Shown here one piece after another: positions 1-9,232 of a stretch of DNA of 43,622 nucleotides. Below the pieces are notes generated by a model. It was not told the DNA's origin, did not search any database, and saw only the letters and a list, made by a program, of their open reading frames with translations. The stretch covers positions 1 to 43,622 of the forward strand of contig JAJSDU010000023.1 of assembly GCA_028577615.1 (NCBI GenBank), written 5' to 3'. The DNA is from Nitrosomonas sp. (GTDB taxonomy: Bacteria; Pseudomonadota; Gammaproteobacteria; Burkholderiales; Nitrosomonadaceae). How positions within the stretch are numbered: the first letter of the stretch is position 1; every line of letters starts with the position of its first letter. The position numbers and the translations under genes are program-made.

Positions 1-96
1 CTGGTATTAAAGGCTGACGGTTGGGATGATTGGGATGGGGCAGATGAGGATGAAGACGACGATGATGATGATGATGATGAAGATGACGACGATTAA
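1..96 (+). CDS. C-terminal tail of an unidentified protein (5' end outside window)
   Basis: Frame 1 is open from the first base to a TAA at 94-96. It encodes 31 residues: a short part with two Trp residues (GWDDWDG), then an almost pure Asp/Glu tail. The tail is written largely as repeated GAT/GAC codons, so it is also a short trinucleotide repeat (about 59-93). Such acidic tails are usually disordered and may bind metal or basic partners. I do not recognise the protein. Its position just upstream of pstC does not identify it, and nothing visible resembles the end of PstS. The reading frame is likely real because it ends cleanly before a hairpin, but the function is unknown. Confidence 0.5.
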   Translation: MVLKADGWDDWDGADEDEDDDDDDDDEDDDD

Positions 97-139
97 GTCT
101 TTATGGTCTCGGTGTTAAAGCATTTGCGGTGTAATATTG

Positions 140-182
140 TGTGCAATTCTGGTGTGTAGTGTGAGGACATCAGAATTGCACA
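140..182 (+). terminator. Strong hairpin after the acidic-tail gene, possible terminator
   Basis: Bases 140-155 pair with 167-182: 12 perfect outer pairs (TGTGCAATTCTG with CAGAATTGCACA), then one G-U and three more pairs, around an 11-base loop. A weak T-run (GTTTTAT, 191-197) follows about 8 bases later, so intrinsic termination of the upstream gene is plausible but not textbook. A third copy of the left arm (GTGTGCAATT) lies at 207-216, so a regulatory role for the repeated half-site is also possible. Confidence 0.5.
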
Positions 183-366
183 TACAGACTGTTTTATAAA
201 AGCTCTGTGTGCAATTTGTGAGCATGTCAAAAGAATCAAAATCATTGAAATGCTGAATTATAGGCAAAACATGGTTTTAGAGATCAATGCCAAACGCTTA
301 AAGCATATTCACAATAAACAATTTCGTTATTAAGCGGTATTTACTACTTATATAAAAGTTTTCTCA
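183..366. other. Leader region upstream of pstC
   Basis: This AT-rich non-coding stretch lies between the hairpin and the pstC start. It carries the extra half-site at 207-216. I looked for the duplicated TGTCA pattern of a PhoB box and found only one isolated match (225-229) without a good partner 11 bases away. No convincing -35/-10 pair could be fixed by eye. A promoter for the pst genes should lie here by position only. Confidence 0.35.
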
Positions 367-1299
367 GTGTCAGACAAACTTGATAAAAATAAGAATTATG
401 CTGGTAGACTGGGTTATAGCTATCGACGTAATCTACGTGAACGTTTAATAGAATCGGTTTTATTTTTGTCTGCAGCACTTTCTGTTGTCATCATGCTGTC
501 CATTGTTGTGATGCTCGTGAAAGAGTCGTTTGTTTTTTTTCAACACGTTTCATTGTGGGATTTTTTAACAGATACGCAGTGGACGCCACTGTTTGATGAC
601 GCGCATTATGGGATTTTGCCATTAGTCGCAGGTACAGTTGTCAGCTCTACAGTTGCCTTACTTGTAGCTTTGCCGCTGGGAACAATAATCGCCATATATC
701 TTTCAGAATTCGCTCCATTTTCAGTGCGCGAGATTGCGAAGCCATTTTTGGAATTATTAGGTGGGATACCCACTGTTGTTTATGGCTATTTCGCACTGTT
801 ATTTGTAACGCCGCTGTTACAGATGATATTTCCAACATTACCTGGATTCAGCTTATTATCGGCGGGTTTGGTGATGGGGATTATGATTATTCCATACGTC
901 AGTTCTATGACCGAAGATGCTATGCGTGCCGTACCTATGCATTTACGAGAAGGATCCTATGCAATGGGCGCAACAAGATTTCAAACCGCGATTCGTGTTG
1001 TAATGCCGGCCGCATTCTCCGGTATCGCTGCAGCGTACATTCTCGGAATATCACGTGCTGTGGGAGAGACCATGGTTGTGGCAATTGCTGCTGGAATGCA
1101 ACCCAACCTTACATGGAATCCAATGGAGCCAGCAGCAACGATCACCGCATATATTGTGCAAGTAAGCTTGGGAGATTTGCCGCATGGTAGCATAGGTTAT
1201 CAAACAATTTTTGCTGCCGGTCTTACTTTGTTATTGATGACGCTTGTTTTTAATATTATCGGCCATGTACTGCGAAAGCGTTACCGTGAAATTTATTGA
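367..1299 (+). CDS. pstC: Phosphate ABC transporter, permease PstC
   Basis: An inner-membrane permease that pairs with PstA to form the channel of the high-affinity phosphate importer PstSCAB. The 310-residue product has a short polar N-terminus, a first membrane helix near residues 29-52, a long periplasmic loop, and further helices to about residue 305. The cytoplasmic EAA-type loop that docks on the ATPase is visible around residues 190-225 (EGSYAMGATRFQ, then a conserved Gly and hydrophobics). Length matches the family. The start is a GTG at 367 with no strong ribosome site, so the exact start is uncertain. It lies 11 bases before pstA in a pstC-pstA-pstB run; no pstS is adjacent. Confidence 0.93.
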   Translation: MSDKLDKNKNYAGRLGYSYRRNLRERLIESVLFLSAALSVVIMLSIVVMLVKESFVFFQHVSLWDFLTDTQWTPLFDDAHYGILPLVAGTVVSSTVALLVALPLGTIIAIYLSEFAPFSVREIAKPFLELLGGIPTVVYGYFALLFVTPLLQMIFPTLPGFSLLSAGLVMGIMIIPYVSSMTEDAMRAVPMHLREGSYAMGATRFQTAIRVVMPAAFSGIAAAYILGISRAVGETMVVAIAAGMQPNLTWNPMEPAATITAYIVQVSLGDLPHGSIGYQTIFAAGLTLLLMTLVFNIIGHVLRKRYREIY

Positions 1300-1310
1300 T
1301 GATTTAAGTA

Positions 1311-2237
1311 ATGGACAAAACTGACGAGCTAAATGAACTGAGAAGAATAATCGGTCTGCATAAGCGTTGGGATTTTCTTTTTATGATTACCGGTATTATT
1401 GCTTTGATGATCGCCATACTGACGTTCATTGCGTTGTTTGCGCAAATGTTGATTGATGGTATGCCGAGATTGTCCTGGGATTTTTTTACCTCATTTCCAT
1501 CGCGTCGTCCTGAATCAGCTGGAATTTTATCGGCTTGGGTTGGCACGACGTTGGTTATGCTGGTTACTGCTGCTACAGCAGTGCCGCTTGGAGTGGGTGC
1601 GGGTGTTTATTTAGAAGAATATGCACCCAAAAACATATTTACAGAAATTCTGGAAATCAATGTAACCAATCTTGCCGGTGTCCCTTCAATTATATACGGC
1701 TTGCTGGCGCTAGGATTATTTGTATATCAATTAGGGCTTGGACAAAGTATATTATCTGCAGGTTTGGCGTTGGCTTTGTTGATTTTGCCAGTGGTGATTG
1801 TGGCAACACGAGAAGCAATAAGGTCCATACCTGTTGCTATACGCGAAGGCGCATATGCTCTTGGTGCGACTAAGTGGCAAACAGTATATGACCATTTGTT
1901 GCCCTACTCATCGGCAGGTATATTGACCGGTATAATTATTGGACTTGCCCGTGCGATTGGAGAGACTGCACCCATTATTACAATTGGCGCATTGACCTTC
2001 ATTGCATTTTTGCCACCGTCACCGATTACAGAGGGCTTTCCATATATCTCATTTGAATGGTTAACAGCACCATTCACCGTAATGCCAATACAAATGTTTA
2101 ACTGGGTTTCGCGTCCTGAAGAAGCATTCCAACTCAATGCGGCTGCGGCAGGACTTGTTTTGGTGGTAATGACACTAACGATGAATGGATTAGCGATTTA
2201 TTTGCGTTATCGGATGCGCAAAAATATTAAGTGGTAA
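1311..2237 (+). CDS. pstA: Phosphate ABC transporter, permease PstA
   Basis: The second membrane subunit of the phosphate importer. The 308-residue product has a first membrane helix near residues 21-46 and about five more, with the EAA loop around residues 178-205 (EGAYALGATKWQ followed by a Gly-containing turn). This is the same docking motif as in PstC, as expected for the paralogous pair. ATG start at 1311 just after pstC; the stop is 3 bases before pstB, indicating one transcript. The length is close to usual PstA proteins. Nothing is odd apart from the missing pstS and phoU neighbours. Confidence 0.93.
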   Translation: MDKTDELNELRRIIGLHKRWDFLFMITGIIALMIAILTFIALFAQMLIDGMPRLSWDFFTSFPSRRPESAGILSAWVGTTLVMLVTAATAVPLGVGAGVYLEEYAPKNIFTEILEINVTNLAGVPSIIYGLLALGLFVYQLGLGQSILSAGLALALLILPVVIVATREAIRSIPVAIREGAYALGATKWQTVYDHLLPYSSAGILTGIIIGLARAIGETAPIITIGALTFIAFLPPSPITEGFPYISFEWLTAPFTVMPIQMFNWVSRPEEAFQLNAAAAGLVLVVMTLTMNGLAIYLRYRMRKNIKW

Positions 2238-2240
2238 AAA

Positions 2241-3023
2241 ATGCAAACTGGTGCAGAATTAAATCAATATAAGTCGCACGTCAAAGCTTTGAATTTTTAT
2301 TATGGCGCATTTCATGCGCTTAAAAATATTGATATGGCATTGCATGCGAATAAGATTACGGCGCTTATTGGACCCTCCGGCTGTGGAAAATCGACTTTCT
2401 TGCGTTGCTTCAATCGAATGCATGATCTTTATCCCGGTAATCGATATGATGGGGAAATCATTTTACATCCTGATCACGTGAATATTTTGTCACACAAGGT
2501 TGATCCGATTGAAGTGCGCATGCGTATCAGCATGGTTTTTCAGAAACCGAATCCATTTCCGAAATCGATTTATGAGAATGTGGCCTATGGATTGCGTGTC
2601 AGAGGGATTAGGCAAAGAGCCGTTCTTGATGAAAAAGTAGAAAATGCGTTGCGAAACTCTGCTTTATGGGATGAAGTTAAAGATCGAATGAATGATCTTG
2701 CGTTTAATCTCTCTGGCGGGCAGCAACAAAGGCTGTGTATTGCCCGTGCACTGGCGACAGATCCAGAAATTCTGTTATTTGATGAGCCTACATCAGCACT
2801 GGATCCTATTGCTACGGCCAGTATCGAAGAACTAATCGCGGATTTGAAAGATAAAGTTACGATTTTGATCGTGACACACAACATGCAGCAGGCTGCCAGG
2901 GTGTCTGATTTTACAGCATATATGTATCTCGGCGAATTAATCGAATTTGATGAAACCGATACAATCTTTATTAAACCCAAACACAAACAAACTGAAGATT
3001 ATATTACGGGGCGCTTTGGCTGA
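2241..3023 (+). CDS. pstB: Phosphate ABC transporter, ATPase PstB
   Basis: The cytoplasmic ATPase driving phosphate import through PstCA. The 260-residue product has a Walker A motif (GPSGCGKS, about residues 43-50), the PstB-typical Q-loop region ([20 protein letters not shown]), an LSGGQQQR signature and a Walker B ending in [12 protein letters not shown], followed by the H-loop in VTHNMQQA. These stretches are diagnostic for PstB rather than generic ABC ATPases. ATG at 2241, 3 bases after the pstA stop. The gene is followed by 222 non-coding bases and then tpiA rather than phoU, so the usual pst regulator gene must lie elsewhere or be absent. Confidence 0.96.
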   Translation: MQTGAELNQYKSHVKALNFYYGAFHALKNIDMALHANKITALIGPSGCGKSTFLRCFNRMHDLYPGNRYDGEIILHPDHVNILSHKVDPIEVRMRISMVFQKPNPFPKSIYENVAYGLRVRGIRQRAVLDEKVENALRNSALWDEVKDRMNDLAFNLSGGQQQRLCIARALATDPEILLFDEPTSALDPIATASIEELIADLKDKVTILIVTHNMQQAARVSDFTAYMYLGELIEFDETDTIFIKPKHKQTEDYITGRFG

Positions 3024-3245
3024 TTCGATTCGAAAGGAAAGATGTGCGCAATAGCGTATTGATTGGCAGAATCAGTCAGTTGTTCAAAAAATATTTTTAG
3101 TGTTTGTTCTTGAAAGTAAGCGAATAATTGATTTTTTAATCCCTTTTGACAAAGCTTAAATAGGATATTCGCAAATCCAAGATGATTGACTACTTTATTA
3201 ATCAAGGGTAGCATCGCCCCTTTTGAGAAAAACAAGGAAATGAGA

Positions 3246-4004
3246 ATGCGAAACAAGCTCGTGGCCGGCAACTGGAAAATGCACGGAAACTTGAAAGAAA
3301 ATGGCGCATTGCTTGAAGCATTAACTGCAAATATGCCAAAGCCTGGGAATAATACCGGGTATGCCGTTTGCGTACCTTTTCCTTATCTCGCGTCGGTACA
3401 GGCTGCACTCCAGAATACATTCATCAATTGGGGTGCGCAAAACATAAGTCAATATAACAAAGGCGCCTACACGGGGGAAGTGTCGGCAGATATGCTTAAC
3501 GACTTTGGCTGCACATATGCTATTGTCGGGCATTCGGAAAGAAGAATGCTGTTTGGAGAAACCAGTCAGGTTGTTGCTGAAAAATATGCTGCCGCTCAGC
3601 GTGCCGGATTGATTCCGATTCTTTGTGTTGGTGAAACACTTGAACAACGTGATTCGGACATCACAGAACAGGTCATTGATGAACAATTGAAAGCTGTGAT
3701 TGCGCTGACTGGCGTCGAATCATTGGCAAAAGCTGTGATTGCCTATGAGCCAGTATGGGCAATTGGAACAGGGAAAACAGCTACGCCGCAGCAGGCACAG
3801 GACATACATCAATTCATTCGGAAAGGCATTGCTTCACAAAATCAAGGCATCGCAGAGTGCTTATCTATTTTATATGGCGGTAGTGTCAAAGCGAGTAATG
3901 CGGTGGAGCTCTTTGCGATGCCGGATATAGATGGCGGCTTGATTGGAGGCGCCTCACTTGTTGCAGAAGATTTTGTTGCCATTTGTAGTGCAGTTAAAAG
4001 TTAA
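3246..4004 (+). CDS. tpiA: Triosephosphate isomerase
   Basis: Interconverts dihydroxyacetone phosphate and glyceraldehyde 3-phosphate in the central glycolysis/gluconeogenesis/Calvin-linked pathway. The 252-residue product begins with the canonical N-terminus (AGNWKM, catalytic Lys11), has the catalytic His96 in VGHSER, the catalytic Glu168 in AYEPVWAIGTG, and the phosphate-binding YGGSV near the C-terminus. I chose ATG 3246 because AAGGA at 3234-3238 sits 7 bases upstream and the protein then starts like its family. A TTG at 3186 would add 20 unconserved residues. secG follows 17 bases after the stop. Confidence 0.96.
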   Translation: MRNKLVAGNWKMHGNLKENGALLEALTANMPKPGNNTGYAVCVPFPYLASVQAALQNTFINWGAQNISQYNKGAYTGEVSADMLNDFGCTYAIVGHSERRMLFGETSQVVAEKYAAAQRAGLIPILCVGETLEQRDSDITEQVIDEQLKAVIALTGVESLAKAVIAYEPVWAIGTGKTATPQQAQDIHQFIRKGIASQNQGIAECLSILYGGSVKASNAVELFAMPDIDGGLIGGASLVAEDFVAICSAVKS

Positions 4005-4021
4005 TTTATCGGAGTTACACG

Positions 4022-4408
4022 TTGGAAACCTTGGTTTGGTCTGTACATGTTATATTAGCAGTGGTTCTCATTGTGCTTGTTTTATTGCAGCATGGTAAGG
4101 GCGCTGATATGGGTGCTGCGTTTGGCAGTGGATCGGCAGGAAGTTTGTTTGGAGCGACTGGTTCTGCAACATTTCTAAGTAGAACGACCGGTATCATTGC
4201 CGCGATGTTTTTTATAACCAGTATGAGTCTGACATATTTATCCATGAATCGCACTGAGGATCTTGGCGTGATGAGTCTCATTGAGGATGCAATAGAAAGC
4301 TCGGCTGAGGAAATGTCACGACCAATTGTACCTGATGCAGCTGACAATGAAATTCCTGATTTGAATGATGTTGATGGTGCATCGCGAGCAAACCAGGTTC
4401 CTAATTAG
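4022..4408 (+). CDS. secG: Preprotein translocase subunit SecG
   Basis: A small inner-membrane subunit of the SecYEG channel. The 128-residue product has two membrane helices (about residues 4-22 and 53-74) around a conserved Gly-rich loop (QHGKGADMGAAFGSGSAGSLFG) typical of SecG. The C-terminal tail is longer and more acidic than in Escherichia coli. The start is a TTG at 4022, supported by GGAG at 4011-4014, 7 bases upstream. It follows tpiA closely, and the tRNA-Leu gene lies 45 bases downstream, the same secG-tRNA-Leu neighbourhood known in enterobacteria. Confidence 0.93.
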   Translation: METLVWSVHVILAVVLIVLVLLQHGKGADMGAAFGSGSAGSLFGATGSATFLSRTTGIIAAMFFITSMSLTYLSMNRTEDLGVMSLIEDAIESSAEEMSRPIVPDAADNEIPDLNDVDGASRANQVPN

Positions 4409-4453
4409 AAAATGTTGAATCAGGATCGCCGGTATCGGAAGTAGTGATTTGTG

Positions 4454-4538
4454 GCCGACGTGGTGGAATTGGTAGACACGCCGTCTTGAGGGGGCGGTGG
4501 CGAAAGCTGTGCGAGTTCGAGTCTCGCCGTCGGCACCA
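4454..4538 (+). tRNA. tRNA-Leu (anticodon GAG)
   Basis: An 85-base gene with the CCA end encoded. The acceptor stem pairs GCCGACG (4454-4460) with CGTCGGC (4528-4534), followed by ACCA. The anticodon arm is CCGTC - TTGAGGG - GGCGG, giving anticodon GAG, which reads CUC/CUU leucine codons. A long variable arm follows, then a T arm with GTTCGAG, as in class II leucine tRNAs. Confidence 0.96.
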
Positions 4539-4610
4539 GTTATCTTTTTTATTAAAATAGCAGCATGAATATTGCTGAATCATTAATAGGTTTTAAAGTA
4601 GAATACACCT

Positions 4611-4967
4611 ATGATTGAAAATTATTTTCCTATCCTTTTGTTTTTGATTGTCGGTTTTGTCGTTGGTGCCGGCTGTATGTTAGGTGGTTGGCTTATGGCG
4701 CCAAACCGTCCTGATAAAGAAAAACTGTCGGCGTATGAGTGTGGCTTTGATGCATTTGAAGACGCACGTATGAAGTTCGATGTACGCTATTATTTAGTTG
4801 CGATTTTGTTTATTTTGTTTGATCTGGAAATCGCTTTTCTTTTTCCTTGGGCAATTGTGCTTGATGAAATCGGCTTGTTTGGATTTATTGCGATGATGGT
4901 GTTTCTTGGCATCTTGGTTGTCGGTTTCGTTTATGAATGGATGCGCGGCGCATTAGAGTGGGATTAA
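4611..4967 (+). CDS. nuoA: NADH-quinone oxidoreductase subunit A
   Basis: A membrane-arm subunit of respiratory complex I near the quinone chamber. The 118-residue protein has three membrane helices (about 8-30, 63-83, 90-112) and the conserved loop [22 protein letters not shown]-like segment at about residues 41-62, including the conserved Cys. It is the first gene of the 14-gene nuo operon. No good ribosome site is visible before ATG 4611, and no clear promoter could be placed between the tRNA and this gene, so read-through from tpiA-secG-tRNA is possible. nuoB begins 4 bases after its stop. Confidence 0.95.
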   Translation: MIENYFPILLFLIVGFVVGAGCMLGGWLMAPNRPDKEKLSAYECGFDAFEDARMKFDVRYYLVAILFILFDLEIAFLFPWAIVLDEIGLFGFIAMMVFLGILVVGFVYEWMRGALEWD

Positions 4968-4971
4968 AGCA

Positions 4972-5448
4972 ATGAGTATAGAAGGCGTCTTAGAAAAAGG
5001 ATTCATCACAACGAAACTGGATTCGGTAATTAATTGGGGTCGTACAGGCTCAATGTGGCCAATGACATTCGGTTTGGCGTGTTGCGCTGTGGAAATGATG
5101 CAGACCGGGGCTTCCCGTTATGATCTGGATCGGTTTGGTATCGTATTCCGTCCTAGTCCGCGGCAGTCGGATGTCATGATTGTTGCCGGCACATTATGCA
5201 ATAAAATGGCTCCCGCGCTGAGAAAGGTATATGATCAAATGGCTGAACCGCGTTGGGTCATTTCCATGGGGTCTTGCGCAAACGGAGGCGGTTACTACCA
5301 TTACTCATATTCAGTAGTTCGTGGGTGTGATCGAATTGTTCCTGTCGATATTTACGTTCCGGGTTGCCCGCCAACAGCTGAAGCGCTGCTATATGGGATT
5401 ATACAGTTACAAAATAAAATCAATCGTACCAATACGATAGCAAGGTAG
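4972..5448 (+). CDS. nuoB: NADH-quinone oxidoreductase subunit B
   Basis: Holds iron-sulfur cluster N2, the last electron carrier before quinone. The 158-residue product has all four expected cluster ligands: the adjacent pair Cys37-Cys38, Cys102 ([11 protein letters not shown]) and Cys132 (VPGCPPT). Size and motifs match the family throughout. It lies 4 bases after nuoA and 8 bases before nuoC in the operon. It sits at the junction of the peripheral and membrane arms with NuoD and NuoH. Confidence 0.97.
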   Translation: MSIEGVLEKGFITTKLDSVINWGRTGSMWPMTFGLACCAVEMMQTGASRYDLDRFGIVFRPSPRQSDVMIVAGTLCNKMAPALRKVYDQMAEPRWVISMGSCANGGGYYHYSYSVVRGCDRIVPVDIYVPGCPPTAEALLYGIIQLQNKINRTNTIAR

Positions 5449-5456
5449 CGCCTGTC

Positions 5457-6074
5457 ATGAATAGCACACATCTGGAAAATTTGGGAAATGCACTTAAAGA
5501 AGCTTTGGCAGGACGTTTGGTCAGTTTGCATCATTTTTTCGATGAATTGACGCTGGTTGTTCGAGCTAAAGATATAAACGCGGTGTGTGAAGTGTTGCGT
5601 GATCATGAAAATTTCCGCTTTGATACGTTGATAGATTTATGTGGCGTTGATTATTTAACCTATGGCGATGAAAAAACAGCGATTGGTCAACCCGAAGGAA
5701 GAAGATACGCAATTGTTTATCATTTGCTATCAGTCAGTTTGAACCAAAGACTGCGGGTAAAAGTATTTGCTGAAGATAACGAGTTTCCAATAATAAATTC
5801 TGTAGTTGACATCTGGCCCGCAGCTGATTGGTTTGAGCGTGAGGCGTTTGATCTATATGGAATTGTTTTTCCAGGCCATACTGATTTAAGGCGTTTGTTG
5901 ACCGACTATGGGTTTGTGGGTAATCCGTTTCGGAAAGATTTTCCACTGTCCGGTTATGTTGAGATGCGATACGATGAAGATCAAAAGCGTGTTATCTACC
6001 AGCCTGTAACAATAGAGCCGCGTGAAATAACTCCGCATGTGATCCGTGAAGAGAATTATGGCGACAGTCATTGA
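5457..6074 (+). CDS. nuoC: NADH-quinone oxidoreductase subunit C
   Basis: A peripheral-arm subunit (30-kDa family) packing against NuoD. The 205-residue protein has the signature region around residues 119-160 ([12 protein letters not shown], then [14 protein letters not shown] and [14 protein letters not shown]-like residues). The C-terminal part ends with typical PVTIEPRE residues. It is a separate gene from nuoD, unlike the fused nuoCD of enterobacteria. A 53-base gap separates it from nuoD, with no obvious signal inside. Confidence 0.96.
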   Translation: MNSTHLENLGNALKEALAGRLVSLHHFFDELTLVVRAKDINAVCEVLRDHENFRFDTLIDLCGVDYLTYGDEKTAIGQPEGRRYAIVYHLLSVSLNQRLRVKVFAEDNEFPIINSVVDIWPAADWFEREAFDLYGIVFPGHTDLRRLLTDYGFVGNPFRKDFPLSGYVEMRYDEDQKRVIYQPVTIEPREITPHVIREENYGDSH

Positions 6075-6127
6075 ATAACGCGTCAGACGCCGTTTATCTG
6101 AAGAGTAACTGAATTTTTTATAAAAAC

Positions 6128-7381
6128 ATGGCAGAAATAAGAAATTACACCATGAATTTCGGACCACAGCATCCTGCGGCGCATGGTGTATTGCGCTTGG
6201 TTCTGGAATTGGATGGTGAAGTAGTCAAGCGTGCTGATCCTCACATTGGGTTGTTACACCGGGCAACAGAGAAGCTTGCGGAAAATAAAACTTTCTTGCA
6301 GTCAGTTCCTTACATGGATCGCTTGGATTATGTCTCCATGATGGTCAACGAGCATGCCTATGTCATGGCCATAGAAAAGCTTCTACAAATAGAAGTTCCT
6401 ATCAGAGCGCAGTATATCCGGGTCATGTTTGATGAGATCACGCGGATATTAAATCACTTGCTTTGGATAGGTGCACACGCGCTAGATGTCGGCGCGATGA
6501 CCATGTTTCTTTACGCATTTCGTGAACGTGAAGATCTCATGGATTGCTACGAAGCTGTATCCGGAGCGAGAATGCATGCAGCCTATTATCGACCTGGCGG
6601 TGTTTACCGTGACCTGCCGGATACGATGCCGCAATATCAATCATCAAAAATTCATAGTGAAAAGCAGACACAGATCAGAAATATAAATCGAGAAGGATCA
6701 TTACTCGATTTTATCGAAGATTTTACCGAGCGATTTCCGACGTACGTTGATGAATATGAAACATTATTGACAGATAATCGAATTTGGAAACAAAGATTGG
6801 TTGATGTGGGAGTGGTAAGTCCGGAAAGAGCTAAAGCACTCGGTTTTACAGGGCCTATGCTGCGTGGTTCTGGTGTTGAGTGGGATTTGCGAAAAAAACA
6901 GCCATATGAAGTTTACGATAAACTGGATTTTGATATACCGGTAGGTGTTAATGGTGATTGTTACGATCGTTATTTAGTGCGCATGGAAGAATTCAGGCAG
7001 TCAAATCGCATAATTAAACAATGTGTGGATTGGTTGCGGCAAAATCCTGGTCCGGTTATCACGGATAATCATAAGGTCGCGCCGCCTTCGCGGCTAAGCA
7101 TGAAACAGAATATGGAGGAAATGATTCATCATTTCAAACTGTTTTCTGAAGGTATGCATGTTCCTCCAGGCGAAGCGTATGTTGGGGTGGAGCATCCCAA
7201 AGGTGAATTTGGTATCTATTTGATATCAAATGGTGCAAATAAGCCTTATCGCCTGAAAATTCGTGCGCCTGGATTTGCGCATCTTGCTGCCCTGGATGAA
7301 ATGTCGCGAGGTCACATGATCGCTGACGTGGTCGCAATCATCGGTACGCAAGATATCGTATTTGGTGAAATTGATAGATAA
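6128..7381 (+). CDS. nuoD: NADH-quinone oxidoreductase subunit D
   Basis: The 49-kDa subunit, which forms the quinone-binding pocket with NuoB. The 417-residue protein opens with the family N-terminus ([22 protein letters not shown]), has the [10 protein letters not shown] segment, and ends with the invariant [18 protein letters not shown]-type tail. These are shared with group 1 NiFe-hydrogenase large subunits, but the metal-binding cysteines of hydrogenases are absent, as expected. ATG 6128 gives a normal start. nuoE begins 5 bases after the stop. Confidence 0.97.
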   Translation: MAEIRNYTMNFGPQHPAAHGVLRLVLELDGEVVKRADPHIGLLHRATEKLAENKTFLQSVPYMDRLDYVSMMVNEHAYVMAIEKLLQIEVPIRAQYIRVMFDEITRILNHLLWIGAHALDVGAMTMFLYAFREREDLMDCYEAVSGARMHAAYYRPGGVYRDLPDTMPQYQSSKIHSEKQTQIRNINREGSLLDFIEDFTERFPTYVDEYETLLTDNRIWKQRLVDVGVVSPERAKALGFTGPMLRGSGVEWDLRKKQPYEVYDKLDFDIPVGVNGDCYDRYLVRMEEFRQSNRIIKQCVDWLRQNPGPVITDNHKVAPPSRLSMKQNMEEMIHHFKLFSEGMHVPPGEAYVGVEHPKGEFGIYLISNGANKPYRLKIRAPGFAHLAALDEMSRGHMIADVVAIIGTQDIVFGEIDR

Positions 7382-7386
7382 TTGAA

Positions 7387-7863
7387 ATGTTAAGTGTCGA
7401 ATCTTTAAAAAAAATAGATCACGAGATAGCGAAATATCCCGAAGATCAGAAGCAATCAGCGGTGATGTCTGCTCTTGCCATAGCACAGGATGAGAAAGGC
7501 TGGCTGGCAAATGAAACGATGAATTTTGTCGCTGAATATCTGGATATGCCACCAATTGCAGTTTATGAAGTGGCGACTTTCTATAACATGTATAACCTTG
7601 AACCGGTAGGGCAATATAAAATCACCGTTTGTACAAATTTACCTTGTGCTTTATCCGGAGGAAATGAGGCCGCAAACTATCTGAAACAAAAGCTGGGTAT
7701 AGATTTTAATCAGACGACTTCCGATGGAAAATTTACCCTGAAGGAAGGTGAATGTATGGGCGCCTGCGGGGATGCGCCGGTCATGCTGATCAACAATAAG
7801 CGCATGTTCAGTTTTATGTCCAATGAAAAGATCGATGAAATGTTAGAGGATCTGAAGAAATGA
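7387..7863 (+). CDS. nuoE: NADH-quinone oxidoreductase subunit E
   Basis: A 24-kDa-type subunit carrying the [2Fe-2S] cluster N1a. The 158-residue protein has a helical N-terminal part and a thioredoxin-like C-terminal domain with the four ligands Cys82, Cys87 (CTNLPC), Cys123 and Cys127 (GECMGAC). Its stop overlaps the nuoF start by 4 bases (7860-7863), which favours translational coupling of the two NADH-module subunits. Confidence 0.97.
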   Translation: MLSVESLKKIDHEIAKYPEDQKQSAVMSALAIAQDEKGWLANETMNFVAEYLDMPPIAVYEVATFYNMYNLEPVGQYKITVCTNLPCALSGGNEAANYLKQKLGIDFNQTTSDGKFTLKEGECMGACGDAPVMLINNKRMFSFMSNEKIDEMLEDLKK

Positions 7864-9137
7864 AGGAATATCCACTAACATTGTTAAATGGTGTGGATCC
7901 GAAGGATCCCGAAAATTGGCGATTAAAAAGTTATGAAGCTCGGGAAGGTTACGCTGCATTAAGAAAAATACTGCACAATAAAATTACACCTGAAGAAATA
8001 ATCGAAGAGGTTAAAAAATCAGCGCTGCGCGGGCGTGGTGGTGCCGGCTTCCCCACAGGCTTGAAATGGAGTTTTATGCCCAAGGATTATCAGGGGGATA
8101 AGTATATCGTCTGTAATTCGGATGAAGGTGAGCCAGGAACATTTAAAGATCGTGATATTCTTCGCTACAATCCTCATCTGCTTATCGAAGGCATGATCAT
8201 CGCAGGTTATGCGATGGGTGCCAAAGCGGGATATAATTATATCCACGGAGAGATCTGGGAGACCTACGAGCGCATGGAGGAGGCAATAGAAGAAGCGCGC
8301 GCTGGAGGATATCTCGGGGAAAACATACTCGGTTCGGAATTTAGTTTTCAGCTCTACAATCATCATGGTTATGGTGCATATATATGTGGAGAGGAAACAG
8401 CATTGCTTGAGTCTATCGAGGGCAAGAAAGGTCAGCCGCGCTTTAAACCGCCTTTTCCAGCTAATTATGGTCTTTATGGAAAACCGACAACGATCAATAA
8501 CACAGAGACTTTTGCCTCTGTCCCATGGATAATACGTAACGGCGGTGAGGCCTATCTGAATCTTGGCAGGCCAAATAATGGAGGAACCAAGATTTTTTCA
8601 GTATCAGGTCATGTGAATAAGCCGGGTAATTATGAAATTCCATTAGGAACACCGTTTGCAGAATTGCTTGAACTGGCCGGTGGTATGCGTGGAGGACGTA
8701 AATTGAAAGGCTGTATTCCCGGGGGGTCTTCTATGCCAGTTTTGCCCGGTGATGTCATGATGCAGACAGATATGGACTATGATTCCATAGCCAAGGCAGG
8801 TTCTATGCTTGGTTCGGGCGCGGTTATTATCATGGATGAAACAACCTGTATGGTCAGAGCATTAGAACGCCTGTCCTATTTTTACTTTGAAGAATCGTGC
8901 GGACAATGCACGCCATGCCGGGAAGGAACAGGTTGGCTCTATCGCATTATTCACCGTATAGAACATGGCAAGGGGCGCCAGGAAGATCTCGATTTGCTGG
9001 ATGATATTGCAGATAACATCCAGGGTAGAACGATTTGTGCACTGGGTGACGCGGCTGCGATGCCGGTTCGGGCAATGATTCAGCATTTTAGAGATGAATT
9101 TGCATACCATATCGAGCATAAGAAATGCATGGTTTAG
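7860..9137 (+). CDS. nuoF: NADH-quinone oxidoreductase subunit F
   Basis: Oxidises NADH and passes electrons through FMN to the iron-sulfur chain. The 425-residue product shows the glycine-rich nucleotide site [10 protein letters not shown] at residues 58-67, the NADH/FMN-contact region around residues 174-190 ([15 protein letters not shown]), and the four [4Fe-4S] N3 ligands Cys347, Cys350, Cys353 and Cys393. It overlaps nuoE by 4 bases. A 95-base gap with a small hairpin (9174-9190) separates it from nuoG. Confidence 0.97.
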   Translation: MKEYPLTLLNGVDPKDPENWRLKSYEAREGYAALRKILHNKITPEEIIEEVKKSALRGRGGAGFPTGLKWSFMPKDYQGDKYIVCNSDEGEPGTFKDRDILRYNPHLLIEGMIIAGYAMGAKAGYNYIHGEIWETYERMEEAIEEARAGGYLGENILGSEFSFQLYNHHGYGAYICGEETALLESIEGKKGQPRFKPPFPANYGLYGKPTTINNTETFASVPWIIRNGGEAYLNLGRPNNGGTKIFSVSGHVNKPGNYEIPLGTPFAELLELAGGMRGGRKLKGCIPGGSSMPVLPGDVMMQTDMDYDSIAKAGSMLGSGAVIIMDETTCMVRALERLSYFYFEESCGQCTPCREGTGWLYRIIHRIEHGKGRQEDLDLLDDIADNIQGRTICALGDAAAMPVRAMIQHFRDEFAYHIEHKKCMV

Positions 9138-9173
9138 CGATGGTATCATTCTGATTTACACGCATTAAGATAA

Positions 9174-9190
9174 ACTGAAAATTATTCAGT
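9174..9190 (+). other. Small hairpin in the nuoF-nuoG gap
   Basis: ACTGAA (9174-9179) pairs with TTCAGT (9185-9190) around a 5-base loop. It is followed by two near-identical decamers, AGCACTTTTT and AGCGCTTTTT. This is the longest gap inside the first half of the nuo operon. The stem is short and AT-rich, so it could be an RNA-processing or partial attenuation site, or chance. Confidence 0.25.
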
Positions 9191-9232
9191 AAGCACTTTT
9201 TAGCGCTTTTTAAATAACAAGAATTTTAGCCG

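Noticed and set aside
225-245. Possible PhoB box upstream of pstC
   Set aside because: Only one TGTCA half (225-229) is present; the position 11 bases on reads TCAAA, so the required direct repeat is missing.
3087-3098. AAAAATATTTTT palindrome after pstB as a terminator
   Set aside because: It consists only of A and T and would not form a stable terminator stem.
3146-3174. TTGACA promoter before tpiA
   Set aside because: The -35 match is perfect, but no acceptable -10 hexamer lies 16-18 bases downstream (it reads TTCGCA/TCGCAA), so I could not support a promoter.
4572-4604. TTGCTG / TAGAAT as a nuo promoter
   Set aside because: Spacing is 21 bases and the -10 would lie only 6 bases before the nuoA start, leaving no room for a leader.
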